Positions 36,265 through 45,887 of a stretch of DNA of 64,000 nucleotides are shown here, piece after piece. The stretch's first letter is position 1; each line of letters opens with the position of its first letter. The DNA is taken from NCBI RefSeq assembly GCF_963678635.1, contig NC_087071.1, forward strand, positions 15,437,613-15,501,612, given 5' to 3'. This DNA comes from Symsagittifera roscoffensis. Taxonomy: Eukaryota; Xenacoelomorpha; Acoela; Convolutidae. The notes under the pieces were generated by a model. That model saw only the letters and a program-made list of their open reading frames with translations, was not told the DNA's origin and did no database searches. The position numbers and the translations under genes are program-made.

Positions 36265-39200
36265 CGGCAACGAGAAGATCTCCGACAGACAACACTATGA
36301 TGGCAAGCGGAACTGGGAAACAAACAACGTCATCATCGTTCTCAGAAAGAATGAAGAACACCTTCGGAAACATCTTTCCATTCAGCATGGGAGGAGGAGC
36401 AGGGAACGACGGTGAGTCCCAGGAGGAAGAAGATGAAGAGGAGCAAGGGGACTTTGGATCTCAAGTCAGCCTCAATAGTTCGATCCAGGAGAGTGATACA
36501 CACGTCGGAAGAGAGACTGGAACCATGGACAAATTTGGTATAGTGACAACGATAAGCAAAGAGGCAAACACACCGGGCCAGTCAAAGGACTTCGCAATTA
36601 AGACACGTTCGAAGCCACAACATGGAGAGGGTAGAACCAGAGGGCTCGGCAACGCATTAATGGATCCTGAAATAAATAATGAAAAGACGTTGAAGCAGAG
36701 AGTCAAAGCCCGGATCTCGACAAGCACGAAGTTACCTGGGACCGACAGAGTTACACCACCACTAGTGACGCCACTCGTGGAAAACGGGGCAGCACTAGAG
36801 GAAGCCTTGAACAACATAGTGGGCAGTTTAGGAGAACAAAATGAACAGATTTTGATAAGGATGAGTGAACTAGAAAGAGCAGTTCACATTGAAAGAGAAA
36901 GTCTGCGGGAAGAAATAAACCGCAACAGACAGGAAGTTGGCAGAAGCGAAAAACGCTTGAAAGAAAGAACGGACGAACATATGACGAGGAACTTGTCGCG
37001 AATGACAAGAGAGGCGGAACAGAGGGAGTTACGCTTAAGAGCCGACATGGAGAAGTTAAGAATTCAGCAAGAGCAGTCTCTTGGGTCTCTTGACACAAAG
37101 ATAGATGCGATGATGGAGAGGCGAACTCAGGCTATCATGGATAGGTTGGACGGGCTACTAAGCAGCAAGAGTGGACCAAAAGAAGGAGAACCAAATTCGG
37201 GAGGTCCCAGCAGGGAACCGAAAGTGAACTTCAATGAACATCAAAAGAGGAAGACGTATGGATCCACTAGAGGCAGGGGCAGTTCATCAGGCTATGCCAC
37301 AAGGGGTAATGCAGCATGGGTCCCGAACAGTAGAGCAAATTCAACGGGGAACAGACAAACCTCTAACGAACGACCAACGCAAGGCACACATGCGACTGGG
37401 AGAAGTGATTCCGGCAACAGGGGGCATGCGAGCCCGAGGAGGAGTCACGTGGGCCAAGCGGGAAACGCTCACGGCGATTCGGATTGCAGGGATGCACCGC
37501 ACACAGAGCCTTCGACGAGGTGTGAGGACACTCAAACGGGACACTCAAGGGATGCTACTGCAATGGCCACGGCATTTGAACCCCTGAACAGGTCTCTGGA
37601 GACATTCTTGACGAGGTTATCTAAAACCAATGAACGCAGTGAGAAGTCCAGAAGAGTCTTTAAGAAGCCAAGATGCTACAAAGACGAATCTGATGGCTGT
37701 ATTGATACCTGGATAGAGGTAATGAAGCTGCATTTCGAGGAAGAGGACTTGTCTGAGAGACAGGAATGCAGCGCGCTCACCAGCAACTTAGAAGGGACAG
37801 CCCTGAACTGTGCCATGGCCAAAAAACAGTATCAACGTGACACTGCAGAGAAAATCTTCGAAATCTTGTTAAACCGTTTCGGATCAGGGGTGCAGGGGCA
37901 CCAGGCGATGATGCGCTTCGAGAAACGGAGGCAACGGGAGGATGAAACCATAGACAAGTTTCTCGATGATTTGGAAATGCTGAGAAGACGCAGCCAACCG
38001 GATGAGTCAAACCGGAGGATGAACCTGGCCGTAGCCTCAAAATTCATCGATGGTGTGAAAAATGATGATTTTCGTACGATGCTAGCAACGCATTACACAC
38101 CACTATCAACTAATGCGCCAACACCGGAGGAGTTGAGGCTCAAATCAAAAGAGTATCTGTTGTTGAAACCTCCTTCGAGATCTGGATATTACAAGAACAA
38201 TTATGGCAATTTTAACAACGGACCAGCAAACCAAGGGAACAATTGGTACAAACCGAGGGATGATATGGACAAGAGACGCTCTTGTGCTAATTGTAGTTCA
38301 ACAGACCATCATGTGTCAGCATGCCCAGCTTACAAACAAGGCATGAAAGCAATAGGCTTTAGCCTCGAGGACGAAGATGCGTCAGAGTTGGACCATGAGG
38401 ATTTCATGAGAGGAGTAATTGCGAAATTCGGCCCGAGGTGCTTCTTTTGCAACTTGGAAGGTCATTTTAAATCAGATTGTCCGCAATTCTGGGATGCAGT
38501 GGCAGACATCAAGCATCCAAGACATGAAGAAGCTTTGTCAGGAGTGAAAGCCAGCAAGTCTCGACTTTTGAGTGAAGCGGAGGCACGCAGAAAGGATAAA
38601 CCTCAAGAGCTGGTGGCAAAGAAGATGCAAGCGGTAACAGAAGAAGCACGTGCACCGGAACCAGCAACTGTGTCCGATGACTTCAAAATCGATTATAAGG
38701 CAGCTGCGAGGGATGCTATAAACAGAGTACAGCAGGAACTAGTGACGAAAGAGATTGAACAAAAGGCGAAACTCGAGCTGGAGAATGAGAAATTACAGGA
38801 GCAACTGAACGCCTTCGAAGCAACGGAAGTTGAAGAGGCAAAAGCACCAAGCAGCTTGAGCATGAAACTTAATGTTATCTCTGGTCAGAGGTTCGGTATG
38901 GCACCGCAAGGAAGTAAAATACAGTCGATAATCTCGGTGGCAGGGCATCAGGTAATCAGAAATCTGAGTGAACCGTCTGAGTTCACTTTGATGCATTTGG
39001 ACACATATGCAGACTATCTGAGGCAGATGGAGCCACGCACCGAGTCAAGGGCTGTGAGGGCACTACTAACGACGGGTGGCCCTCGCATGAAGAAACTTCA
39101 TGGACGCTACCTAGAAGTCTACGGGCCGTATCAAGTGATGCTGAACGTGGATGGAATTAGTATCTACACCAGGACTTACATAACAACAGATGATGACCAG

Positions 39201-40505
39201 ATGGGGCAGATCTATTTGGATGAAGAGGAACTCAAAGTCCGCAGGATAGGCCATGACGCCATGATGGAACAAGACGCGGTACACATTGGATATGAAGCAG
39301 ATGTGACAGCACACCTGCTCGACACCAACGGAACAAAAATCGGAGTCACAGGGCTTCTGGACACAGGAGCGGTGGTGAGTGTGATGCCGATAAAAACTTG
39401 GGAAAGAATGGGCTTCACACGGGAAGATCTGATTCCTACGAACCTCCGACTGGCCGCCGCAAATCGAGGAGCCATCTACGTAGCCGGAAGAACACCGATA
39501 ACGGTCCTTCACATGGGAGGACGAGACCTTTGGATGAGCTTCCTGGTGGTAGAGAATCTGGACGACGCCGACCAATTCATCTTGGGCAGAGATTTTGTCA
39601 GGAATTTTGACGTGATGATTGACTTGAACAATGGTCTAATACGGATTAGAAACCCGGACCGAAAGTATGTTAAGAGACCAATTAATAGGATAATAACAGA
39701 TGAAAATAAGGTACCAGTTTTTTTGGATAGAAAAGTAAAGTTACAACCAGGACAAGCTGTAGTAGCGATTTTTAGAATGAGAAATTTAAATTCGTTAAGT
39801 GATAGTAAACAAGTTTGCTTAGTACCGAATCCAAATAGTCAGAGTTCGGTGATTTTAGGCCGGAGCTTCTTGGTAACGCGAAACGGACTGTGTGTCAGTG
39901 TGTTGTTGAACACACTGGACACCACGGTTTCAATCCAGCGTGGAAAGAAGCTTGGCTACGCTTTGCCGATGAGGACCGACTATGAGGAGACACAAAACTT
40001 GAAGAAACATAATGTGAAAGACTGTCCTGATCATGCCAATAGAGATAAATTTTTAAAGAGGATTAATGAATTAAAATCTATTCATAAATTGTTTTCAATG
40101 AAATCCGAAACGGACGACGGCTTTTCAAGCTGCTCGAATTCTCCGGAACGCCCCTCGTCATACGAGCTAGAATCTGACAAACCGGTTTTGCCAGAGATAG
40201 AACATTTAAAAGGAAAAATAGGTGAGGGAGATTTCGAAAAATTGCGGGACCTCCTAAATCGGAACGCCGAAGTATTTTCAAAACATAAGGCGGACATCGG
40301 TTGCTGTAATTTCGTCGAACACGAGATCGAACTAGAAGAGTGCGCCGTTCCCCATAGGGAAGGCGCAAGGCGAATGACGCCACATAAATCGGAAGCGTGC
40401 CGAGCGGAAATAGAAATGTTGCTTGAATACGACATGATAGAACCCTCGAAATCGCCGTGGGCTTGCGGGGTAGTCATGGCGAAAAAGAAAGGGGGGGCAG
40501 CTTAG
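36231..40505 (+). CDS. gag-pol: Gag-protease-RT N-terminus (inner Gypsy)
   Basis: The first in-frame ATG is 36231; the frame is open from 36195. 1424 aa. Domains: a long coiled coil at about residues 188-310; a Gly/Ser/Arg/Thr-rich stretch; a retrotransposon gag capsid at about 483-647 (CYKDESDGCIDTWIEVMKLHF, LNRFGSG, FEKRRQREDETIDKFLDDL); two canonical CX2CX4HX4C knuckles at 685-698 and 737-750; a second coiled coil near 820-870; a retropepsin with LLDTGAVVSVMP (Asp 1044) and FILGRDF near 1116; then the RT start (HREGARRMTPHKSEACRAEIEMLLEYDMIEPSKSPWACGVVMAKKKGG). Gag forms the particle, the knuckles bind the RNA and the protease cuts the polyprotein. The frame ends early because of a G7 run at 40491-40497: the next RT block continues in another frame from 40498. 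Protein between 39650 and 39860 uses unusually AT-rich codons. Confidence 0.9.
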   Translation: MSELSDISTEVAATRRSPTDNTMMASGTGKQTTSSSFSERMKNTFGNIFPFSMGGGAGNDGESQEEEDEEEQGDFGSQVSLNSSIQESDTHVGRETGTMDKFGIVTTISKEANTPGQSKDFAIKTRSKPQHGEGRTRGLGNALMDPEINNEKTLKQRVKARISTSTKLPGTDRVTPPLVTPLVENGAALEEALNNIVGSLGEQNEQILIRMSELERAVHIERESLREEINRNRQEVGRSEKRLKERTDEHMTRNLSRMTREAEQRELRLRADMEKLRIQQEQSLGSLDTKIDAMMERRTQAIMDRLDGLLSSKSGPKEGEPNSGGPSREPKVNFNEHQKRKTYGSTRGRGSSSGYATRGNAAWVPNSRANSTGNRQTSNERPTQGTHATGRSDSGNRGHASPRRSHVGQAGNAHGDSDCRDAPHTEPSTRCEDTQTGHSRDATAMATAFEPLNRSLETFLTRLSKTNERSEKSRRVFKKPRCYKDESDGCIDTWIEVMKLHFEEEDLSERQECSALTSNLEGTALNCAMAKKQYQRDTAEKIFEILLNRFGSGVQGHQAMMRFEKRRQREDETIDKFLDDLEMLRRRSQPDESNRRMNLAVASKFIDGVKNDDFRTMLATHYTPLSTNAPTPEELRLKSKEYLLLKPPSRSGYYKNNYGNFNNGPANQGNNWYKPRDDMDKRRSCANCSSTDHHVSACPAYKQGMKAIGFSLEDEDASELDHEDFMRGVIAKFGPRCFFCNLEGHFKSDCPQFWDAVADIKHPRHEEALSGVKASKSRLLSEAEARRKDKPQELVAKKMQAVTEEARAPEPATVSDDFKIDYKAAARDAINRVQQELVTKEIEQKAKLELENEKLQEQLNAFEATEVEEAKAPSSLSMKLNVISGQRFGMAPQGSKIQSIISVAGHQVIRNLSEPSEFTLMHLDTYADYLRQMEPRTESRAVRALLTTGGPRMKKLHGRYLEVYGPYQVMLNVDGISIYTRTYITTDDDQMGQIYLDEEELKVRRIGHDAMMEQDAVHIGYEADVTAHLLDTNGTKIGVTGLLDTGAVVSVMPIKTWERMGFTREDLIPTNLRLAAANRGAIYVAGRTPITVLHMGGRDLWMSFLVVENLDDADQFILGRDFVRNFDVMIDLNNGLIRIRNPDRKYVKRPINRIITDENKVPVFLDRKVKLQPGQAVVAIFRMRNLNSLSDSKQVCLVPNPNSQSSVILGRSFLVTRNGLCVSVLLNTLDTTVSIQRGKKLGYALPMRTDYEETQNLKKHNVKDCPDHANRDKFLKRINELKSIHKLFSMKSETDDGFSSCSNSPERPSSYELESDKPVLPEIEHLKGKIGEGDFEKLRDLLNRNAEVFSKHKADIGCCNFVEHEIELEECAVPHREGARRMTPHKSEACRAEIEMLLEYDMIEPSKSPWACGVVMAKKKGGAA

Positions 40506-42387
40506 ATTTTGTTGCGACTTTCGTTACTTGAACGTGGTAACGATTAAAGACGCGTACCCGATACCGCGAATAGACGAGAGCCTATCTAAACTTGGTGATG
40601 CAAAGTTCTTCACCACATTGGACTTGGGTTCTGCCTTCTGGCAGGTTCCTTTGCGGAAGAAAGATAGGGAAAAAACCGGTTTCGCGTGCGAATTGGGGTT
40701 GTACCAGTGGAAGAGGATGCCCTTCGGCTTGTGCAATGCAACGGCCACTTTTCAAAGGCTGATGGCTCAGGCTTTGACAGGAGTGACCAAAAAGTACGGG
40801 AATCTCTTGATGTGCTACGTGGATGACGTAGTCATAGCGACACCAACCCTGGAGGATCACATTGATCGACTCGATGAGGTCTTCGGATGTATGAAAAGAG
40901 CAGGCTTGAAATGCAAACCATCGAAATGTGAAATCCTTAGGGATTCGATCAAGTACCTGGGAAGAATGGTGGACAGGCATGGTGTGAGGCCAGATCCGGA
41001 AGCAGTAGAAGCAGTGATGACATGGAAAGCTCCAAGATCGGACACACAGCTCATGAGCTTCCTAGGGTTTGCCAATTACTACCGAGAATTCATAAAAGGA
41101 TACGCGGACAAGGTGTACCCGATGCAGAAGCTGATGCGCAACAAAGGGGAAAAGTTCGAATGGAACGATGAGGCACAAGTTGCTTTCGAGAACATAAAGC
41201 GGGAACTGTGCGAAGCGCCAGTGCTGGGCATGCCTACAGAAAAGGGCATGTATGTTCTTGACACAGACGCATCGGTGGTGGCCATCTCAGGAATATTGCA
41301 TCAAGAGCAAGAATGGAATGGAAGAACAGTTCTCCGTCCCATTGCATACGGCAGCAAAGTCTTGAGTGACACAGAGATGAAATATGGCGCACCAAAAGCA
41401 GAAATGTTTGCAGTAGTCACCTTCGTGGAGAAGTACCGTGCATACTTGGGGAGCGCTCCCTTCAAGTTACGCGTGGACAACAGAGCGTTATCCTGGTTGA
41501 AGATCTACTCGATGGATCAGAGTTATATTGGTAGATGGATAGTAAGACTGGATGGCTACCATATGATAATCGAACATAGGATGCGTGATAAACACCAGAA
41601 TGCTGACAGCCTCAGTAAGAAAACTGAGTTCTATGAAAGATTGGAGCAGAAGCAAGCCAATCAGGCGGAAATAAAGGAGGGATTCTCGTTTCTGGACAAA
41701 GAAACTTATGAAGCGCTTCCCTTAACGAGATGGTTGGAAAAGTCTGGACATCCAATTCCAGGGCACCCTGAGTTACCTGTAGAGAGAGCAGCCGAGATAA
41801 AGATCCTGTCAAAGGAGGACCCGGTCCCCTTGGATCTGTTGCTGCGCTCGAACCTGGTCCAGCAAGAACTCTCTCGCATGAATATAAACAGCCTCTCATT
41901 ATTGGATAAAACGGTGCAAGTCACACCCCAAGTGATGCGGATGCTGGGTGGATTGTTAGAAAGAGAAGTGACCAGAGATAACCCCGAGTGGACAGCAGCA
42001 GTGGCATCGCTAACAGTCAGTGAGAAGGTCAAGATCATGCCGTACAGACGACAACACGAAGAAAACGAGAGGGATTGTAGGACAATAGTTCAGCAACTAG
42101 TATCCTCAATACCCCAAGAGATTTTAACCAGTACTTCTTACGGACAGAAAGGGCAGGAGAGCGGCAAGCAAAAGAAAACTGTCACCTTTGTAGACCGGGA
42201 TAAAGAGGGTGAAGTTGTAGAACAAAATCGGCTGCAAGACTATTTGTCCGGGGAGAAGGATAAGGAGAAAAACCAGCGATCACAAGATCAACACCCGGGA
42301 CAAGTGAATTTGTCCGGGGAGTCCGAGATAGACGAGAAAATTCCTGATGAGAAACAGGACCTAGAGAACAAGGTTTTGTCCGGGTAG
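40498..42387 (+). CDS. pol: Reverse transcriptase and RNase H (pol continuation)
   Basis: Continues the RT straight after the G7 frameshift. RT blocks: RFCCDFRYLNVVTIKDAYPIP, TTLDLGSAFWQ, FGLCNATATFQRLM, the catalytic YVDD at 40816-40827, then KYLGRMVDRHGVRPDP and FLGFANYYREFI. RNase H follows: VLDTDAS (Asp codon 41266-41268), KAEMFAV, LRVDNRALSWL and NADSLSK, giving the four acidic residues. A 250-residue linker after RNase H shows LSGE three times, encoded by TTGTCCGGGGAG-like words. The frame ends at TAG 42385-42387 in the third of these (CCGGGTAG). It probably had no start codon of its own and was made from gag-pol. Confidence 0.9.
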   Translation, partial: QLRFCCDFRYLNVVTIKDAYPIPRIDESLSKLGDAKFFTTLDLGSAFWQVPLRKKDREKTGFACELGLYQWKRMPFGLCNATATFQRLMAQALTGVTKKYGNLLMCYVDDVVIATPTLEDHIDRLDEVFGCMKRAGLKCKPSKCEILRDSIKYLGRMVDRHGVRPDPEAVEAVMTWKAPRSDTQLMSFLGFANYYREFIKGYADKVYPMQKLMRNKGEKFEWNDEAQVAFENIKRELCEAPVLGMPTEKGMYVLDTDASVVAISGILHQEQEWNGRTVLRPIAYGSKVLSDTEMKYGAPKAEMFAVVTFVEKYRAYLGSAPFKLRVDNRALSWLKIYSMDQSYIGRWIVRLDGYHMIIEHRMRDKHQNADSLSKKTEFYERLEQKQANQAEIKEGFSFLDKETYEALPLTRWLEKSGHPIPGHPELPVERAAEIKILSKEDPVPLDLLLRSNLVQQELSRMNINSLSLLDKTVQVTPQVMRMLGGLLEREVTRDNPEWTAAVASLTVSEKVKIMPYRRQHEENERDCRTIVQQLVSSIPQEILTSTSYGQKGQESGKQKKTVTFVDRDKEGEVVEQNRLQDYLSGEKDKEKNQRSQDQHPGQVNLSGESEIDEKIPDEKQDLENKVLSG

Positions 42388-42522
42388 TTCAGATGGATGC
42401 GAAGGAAATACAGACATGATCTGGAGGAGCGTGCAGTCTCCAGCACAACACCTTTGACGGGTGATGATTCCCGAAACTCAGGAATGGATACCTATTCCGA
42501 CAGGAATTCGACCTCGGGATGA
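42388..42522 (+). pseudogene. Pol linker between two in-frame stops
   Basis: In the same frame as the RT above and the integrase below, bounded by TAG at 42385 and TGA at 42520-42522. The 44 codons in between are acidic and Ser/Thr-rich. Either two nonsense mutations or readthrough; two different stop types favour mutation. Confidence 0.6.
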
Positions 42523-43629
42523 GAACTGTCAGAACTAGCGATACACACGCTACTAGTGGAAACTCGGGCAAGGGACCTGGACAGAGAAGTGTACCAGGAT
42601 CCTGACAGTGATCGCTACCTAATACCAAGCGAAAGAGTCTTTGACAACGCAGCGGATGACTTAGAAACAAAAGCAGTATCAAAGCGGTCGATGAGCTTAT
42701 TGCCACAGAAAGAGGCAGTCAGGACTGATCTTCAACCGTTTCAGCAAGAAACACAACCGTTGGCGAAGATTTGGTGCGTTAAGATGGAAGAAGACACACA
42801 TCAGCCCAACGAGCTGAATAGTCAGATGAGGGTCATGAAGACGTACTTGAAGGCGAGATACAGACTCTCGGACCTTCTAAGGGCGCAGAGAAATGATCGC
42901 ATGACAAGCAACCTAAAAAGGTGGATAGAAAATGGTGCACCTGACAAAGGTGATCTGGAAGAAGACAGCTATAGGATTCTGAGACAATACTTCATGCAGA
43001 AGGAGGGGAGATTATATCTGAACAAGGACGGGATCGTGGCTTGCAGGAGAAGAGAAGAAGACAAGGTCTTATACAAATATAACGCGATAGTGTTGCCGCA
43101 ACTCTATCAGACAGAACTATTATTCAGGTCGCATGATCAGATGGGCCATCAAGGGATCGACAAAGTGTATCAGAGGATCCTGAAGCGCTTTGAGTGGCCT
43201 GGGATGAAAAAGGCATGCGAGAAATGGGTGACAGCATGTCTGTCATGCCAACAGGTCAAGGATCCTAGGAAGTTGCGATTTCCTTTACAATCGATTGAGT
43301 CGTCTGAATTCAACGAGGTGGTGCAGATAGATCACCAGAAGATATGCATGACAGACAGCGGTTACAACCATGTCTTGGTCATGATAGATCACTTCACGAA
43401 GTATGCAGAGGCCGTGCCCTGCATAACTGCCACGGCGGAAGAGACATGCGACCACCTGATCAATACGTGGATAGCAAGACATGGTTGTCCAATGACGTTT
43501 CAATCGGAATTGTGGAACGGCTTTCGTAGGCGAGCTTACGAAAGAGCTTATGAGACGGTCACAAGTCGCTCAGGCTCACTCCACGACATACCACCCTCAG
43601 ACGAATGGCTTAGTGGAAAGACAGAATAG
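42523..43629 (+). CDS. pol: Integrase, zinc-binding and catalytic-core N-terminal part
   Basis: Open from 42523 in the same frame as RT. About 200 residues of linker (KRSMSLLPQ..., RYRLSDLLRAQRNDRMTSNLKRWIE) precede the HHCC zinc finger: RSHDQMGHQGIDKVYQRI, then FEWPGMKKACEKWVTACLSCQQVKDP. The catalytic core starts VVQIDHQ (first Asp at 43330-43332) and HVLVMIDHFTKYAEA. At the second catalytic position the codon at 43507 is GAA, and a one-base frameshift at about 43507-43511 follows; from there the frame reads nonsense to a stop at 43627. The outer copy has Asp at this site. In this copy the integrase is therefore broken exactly at a catalytic codon. Confidence 0.85.
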   Translation, partial: ELSELAIHTLLVETRARDLDREVYQDPDSDRYLIPSERVFDNAADDLETKAVSKRSMSLLPQKEAVRTDLQPFQQETQPLAKIWCVKMEEDTHQPNELNSQMRVMKTYLKARYRLSDLLRAQRNDRMTSNLKRWIENGAPDKGDLEEDSYRILRQYFMQKEGRLYLNKDGIVACRRREEDKVLYKYNAIVLPQLYQTELLFRSHDQMGHQGIDKVYQRILKRFEWPGMKKACEKWVTACLSCQQVKDPRKLRFPLQSIESSEFNEVVQIDHQKICMTDSGYNHVLVMIDHFTKYAEAVPCITATAEETCDHLINTWIARHGCPMTFQSELWNGFRRRAYERAYETVTSRSGSLHDIPPSDEWLSGKTE

Positions 43630-45487
43630 GACGTTAGTGTCGATGCTGAGGGTATATTGTTCCAGGTACATGACCGATTGGGACAGATACCTTCCACAGG
43701 TGATGGGAGCTTATAATAGCACGCAACACTCCACCACTGGAGTTAGTCCACACATGATGCTGACGGGACACGAGAAGTCTTTACCCTTGACATTCTTCTA
43801 CCCAGAATATGAGGGAAAGAAAACGTCCCCACAGGTCTACGTGAGGGATGTGATCAAACGCCAACAGGAGTTGAATGATTTGTGTAGACGAAACACTCAG
43901 CAGGCACAGGCAAGGCAGAGGAAAAGATTCGACAAGAAAGCAGCTGGTGCAAAGGCTTACTCGGTGGGAGACTACGTATGGGTATTTCAGAACGTTATAC
44001 CACCGAAAGGGACAAAGAAGCTTCTAAAGAAATGGAGGGGACCCTTCATGATTACAGAGGTGCACCAAGAGGGACGCTTTTATAGACTGAGTACTGGCCG
44101 ATCCGCCCACTACGAAAACATCAAGCCACACAATCCATCGACAGAAGACTGGTGTATACCTGCAGACATGGAAGAAGGGGATTATCTAATGATGGATCCT
44201 GCTTGTGAGGTCAATGAAAAAGGCACCAGGGAGAAGAACGATGGAAACGAAATCGTAGAGGAATGTACGGATACACCGCTGGACCTGGATCCAAACGAAA
44301 AGATCGAAGCGGACGATGAAACCTTACCCTACGCAGAGGAGGATTGGCAGGATCCCGCACAGACAGAGGTTCCCAAGAACTTGGAACCAGATCTTCCGTT
44401 CACGATTCATACTCGTCAGAAGGAAGGGACGAGACCAAGAAAGAAATACAATCCTTACGGTGACGACTTTGTAGTGGATGGGATAGATCTGAAGAAAGTA
44501 GTGGAGGAAGTAGTGGGTTTAGAAGAAATAACTGTGTCACAAGACATTGACATAGTCGATGATCATAACGATGAGTGGGTTGACGACTGGTCGAAACCCG
44601 AGGTAGAATTTGACGATGAGCAACAGCAGTCATATGAACAAGACCAGACGAACCTGCGTGTCTTAGAGTGGCTGAACGAAATGACATCAGACCCTAAAGA
44701 GACCAGCGTTACGATTCAAGACGTAGATCGTGAAAGCGCGAAATACATTAAGACCGAACGAGATGATCCTTCCTGGGCTGCCCAGGAAGGACAACTTCTC
44801 ATTCCTGCTTCTAACCTTGACTTGATACCCGGTATGCAATCGACGGGGACGCTGATGGATATTTTTGTCCGGGGAGTGGGGGTAGGACTTACCCACACTG
44901 AAAACTTGATAATAAAAAAATTAAGAATAGCAAGAGAAACAGGAGACTTAGAAGCAGAAACAGGCGAAGAACCTAAGAAACCTGATATAGGCAGGGTAGT
45001 TGAGTCATATTTTAATTTACCAAATGAATATTCTAGTAACATAATACTAACAGACAGTGATTTCATACTCACAAACAGAACATGTGCGGTAGCAATCACC
45101 GCAGACATGAGTTTTAGGACGGCGCTAGCGGCAGATTTTAAGAGGGAATATAAAAACGTGGAATTCCTTTGGAAGCAAAGACCAGGGATAGGGGGCGTAG
45201 CAGCCTTACCTCCGGTGGTGTCGCAGATACCGGGAAAGTACTTATGCTTCTTGGTAACGAGGGCGACAGAAAAGCAGCACGTGGACCCAGAAAACCTAGT
45301 CTTGTCTTTGACGAGGCTGAGGGACTTCCTTGTGGAAATGGACGTGAAGGAGCTCTCGCTTCCAGTGTACGATCCAAATAGAGGAAGACTGCATCCTCGG
45401 GAATTGTACGCGCTTGTACACGTGATATTCTCTGATACGAACATACAAGTGTATCTACATAAGAAATATTACTTAAGTATAGGCTGA
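43511..45487 (+). CDS. pol: Integrase C-terminal part fused to a macro domain
   Basis: Continues the integrase in the next frame; the first internal ATG is 43550. It has HSTTYHPQTNGLVERQNRTL with the third catalytic residue (Glu codon 43616-43618), HSTTGVSPHMMLTG, and a GPY/F-like tail (VGDYVWVF, KKWRGPFMI, RSAHYENIKP). A 300-residue acidic linker follows. The last 145 residues (about 45040-45480) look like a macro domain of the TARG1/OARD1 branch: CAVAITADMSF, ALAADFKREY, GKYLCFLVTRA, LVLSLTRLRDFLVEM, ELSLPVYDPNRG and VIFSDTNIQVYL. Macro domains bind or hydrolyse ADP-ribose on proteins. The loop usually reading GCG is PNRG here, so activity is uncertain. The outer element has the same domain at 60993-61226. 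Confidence 0.8.
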   Translation, partial: CGTAFVGELTKELMRRSQVAQAHSTTYHPQTNGLVERQNRTLVSMLRVYCSRYMTDWDRYLPQVMGAYNSTQHSTTGVSPHMMLTGHEKSLPLTFFYPEYEGKKTSPQVYVRDVIKRQQELNDLCRRNTQQAQARQRKRFDKKAAGAKAYSVGDYVWVFQNVIPPKGTKKLLKKWRGPFMITEVHQEGRFYRLSTGRSAHYENIKPHNPSTEDWCIPADMEEGDYLMMDPACEVNEKGTREKNDGNEIVEECTDTPLDLDPNEKIEADDETLPYAEEDWQDPAQTEVPKNLEPDLPFTIHTRQKEGTRPRKKYNPYGDDFVVDGIDLKKVVEEVVGLEEITVSQDIDIVDDHNDEWVDDWSKPEVEFDDEQQQSYEQDQTNLRVLEWLNEMTSDPKETSVTIQDVDRESAKYIKTERDDPSWAAQEGQLLIPASNLDLIPGMQSTGTLMDIFVRGVGVGLTHTENLIIKKLRIARETGDLEAETGEEPKKPDIGRVVESYFNLPNEYSSNIILTDSDFILTNRTCAVAITADMSFRTALAADFKREYKNVEFLWKQRPGIGGVAALPPVVSQIPGKYLCFLVTRATEKQHVDPENLVLSLTRLRDFLVEMDVKELSLPVYDPNRGRLHPRELYALVHVIFSDTNIQVYLHKKYYLSIG

Positions 45488-45887
45488 GTGATGTGCGAGA
45501 GGGTGTTAGGCCAAAGACCAAGTTGCAGGTAATATGTGATATGTGTGTTATGTTATGTTATGTTATGTTATGTTATGTGTAAGGTTATTAAGATCATGGG
45601 TAAGTAGGGGTTAGTGACCATGAACAACTAATGACGATCTTAGGAATAGATCCAAAGTTTGGACTGTCCAATCTTAGATCGAATTCCATAATTTTAGAAA
45701 CCAATTGATTTTAATAAATTTTAGGATAAATATCTTTTTATCTGAACTGTCTTTAAGCAAATTTTAACGATATATGTTAAGGTGAAACTGACAGGTGTGA
45801 CAGTCGTGATTCCTTTTCTAGATCCTGATTGATCATTTAAATTACTCACTTGAGTCAAAGAATCGAATCAAACTTGAAAAGAATAGA
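45488..45887. other. Spacer between pol and ORF2, with TTATG microsatellite
   Basis: No coding sequence. It contains about six or seven TTATG repeats at 45547-45577 and an AT-rich tail. Nothing here looks like a splice acceptor or promoter that I can support, though ORF2 and ORF3 must be expressed somehow (spliced or internal transcript). Confidence 0.6.

Noticed and set aside
40528-42555. Separate genes starting at TTG 40528 and GTG 42556
   Set aside because: Both are interior parts of pol broken by a frameshift or stops; RT and integrase motifs run across the breaks.
45541-45582. TTATG repeat as a functional site
   Set aside because: It looks like an ordinary microsatellite, and the outer element has no counterpart.
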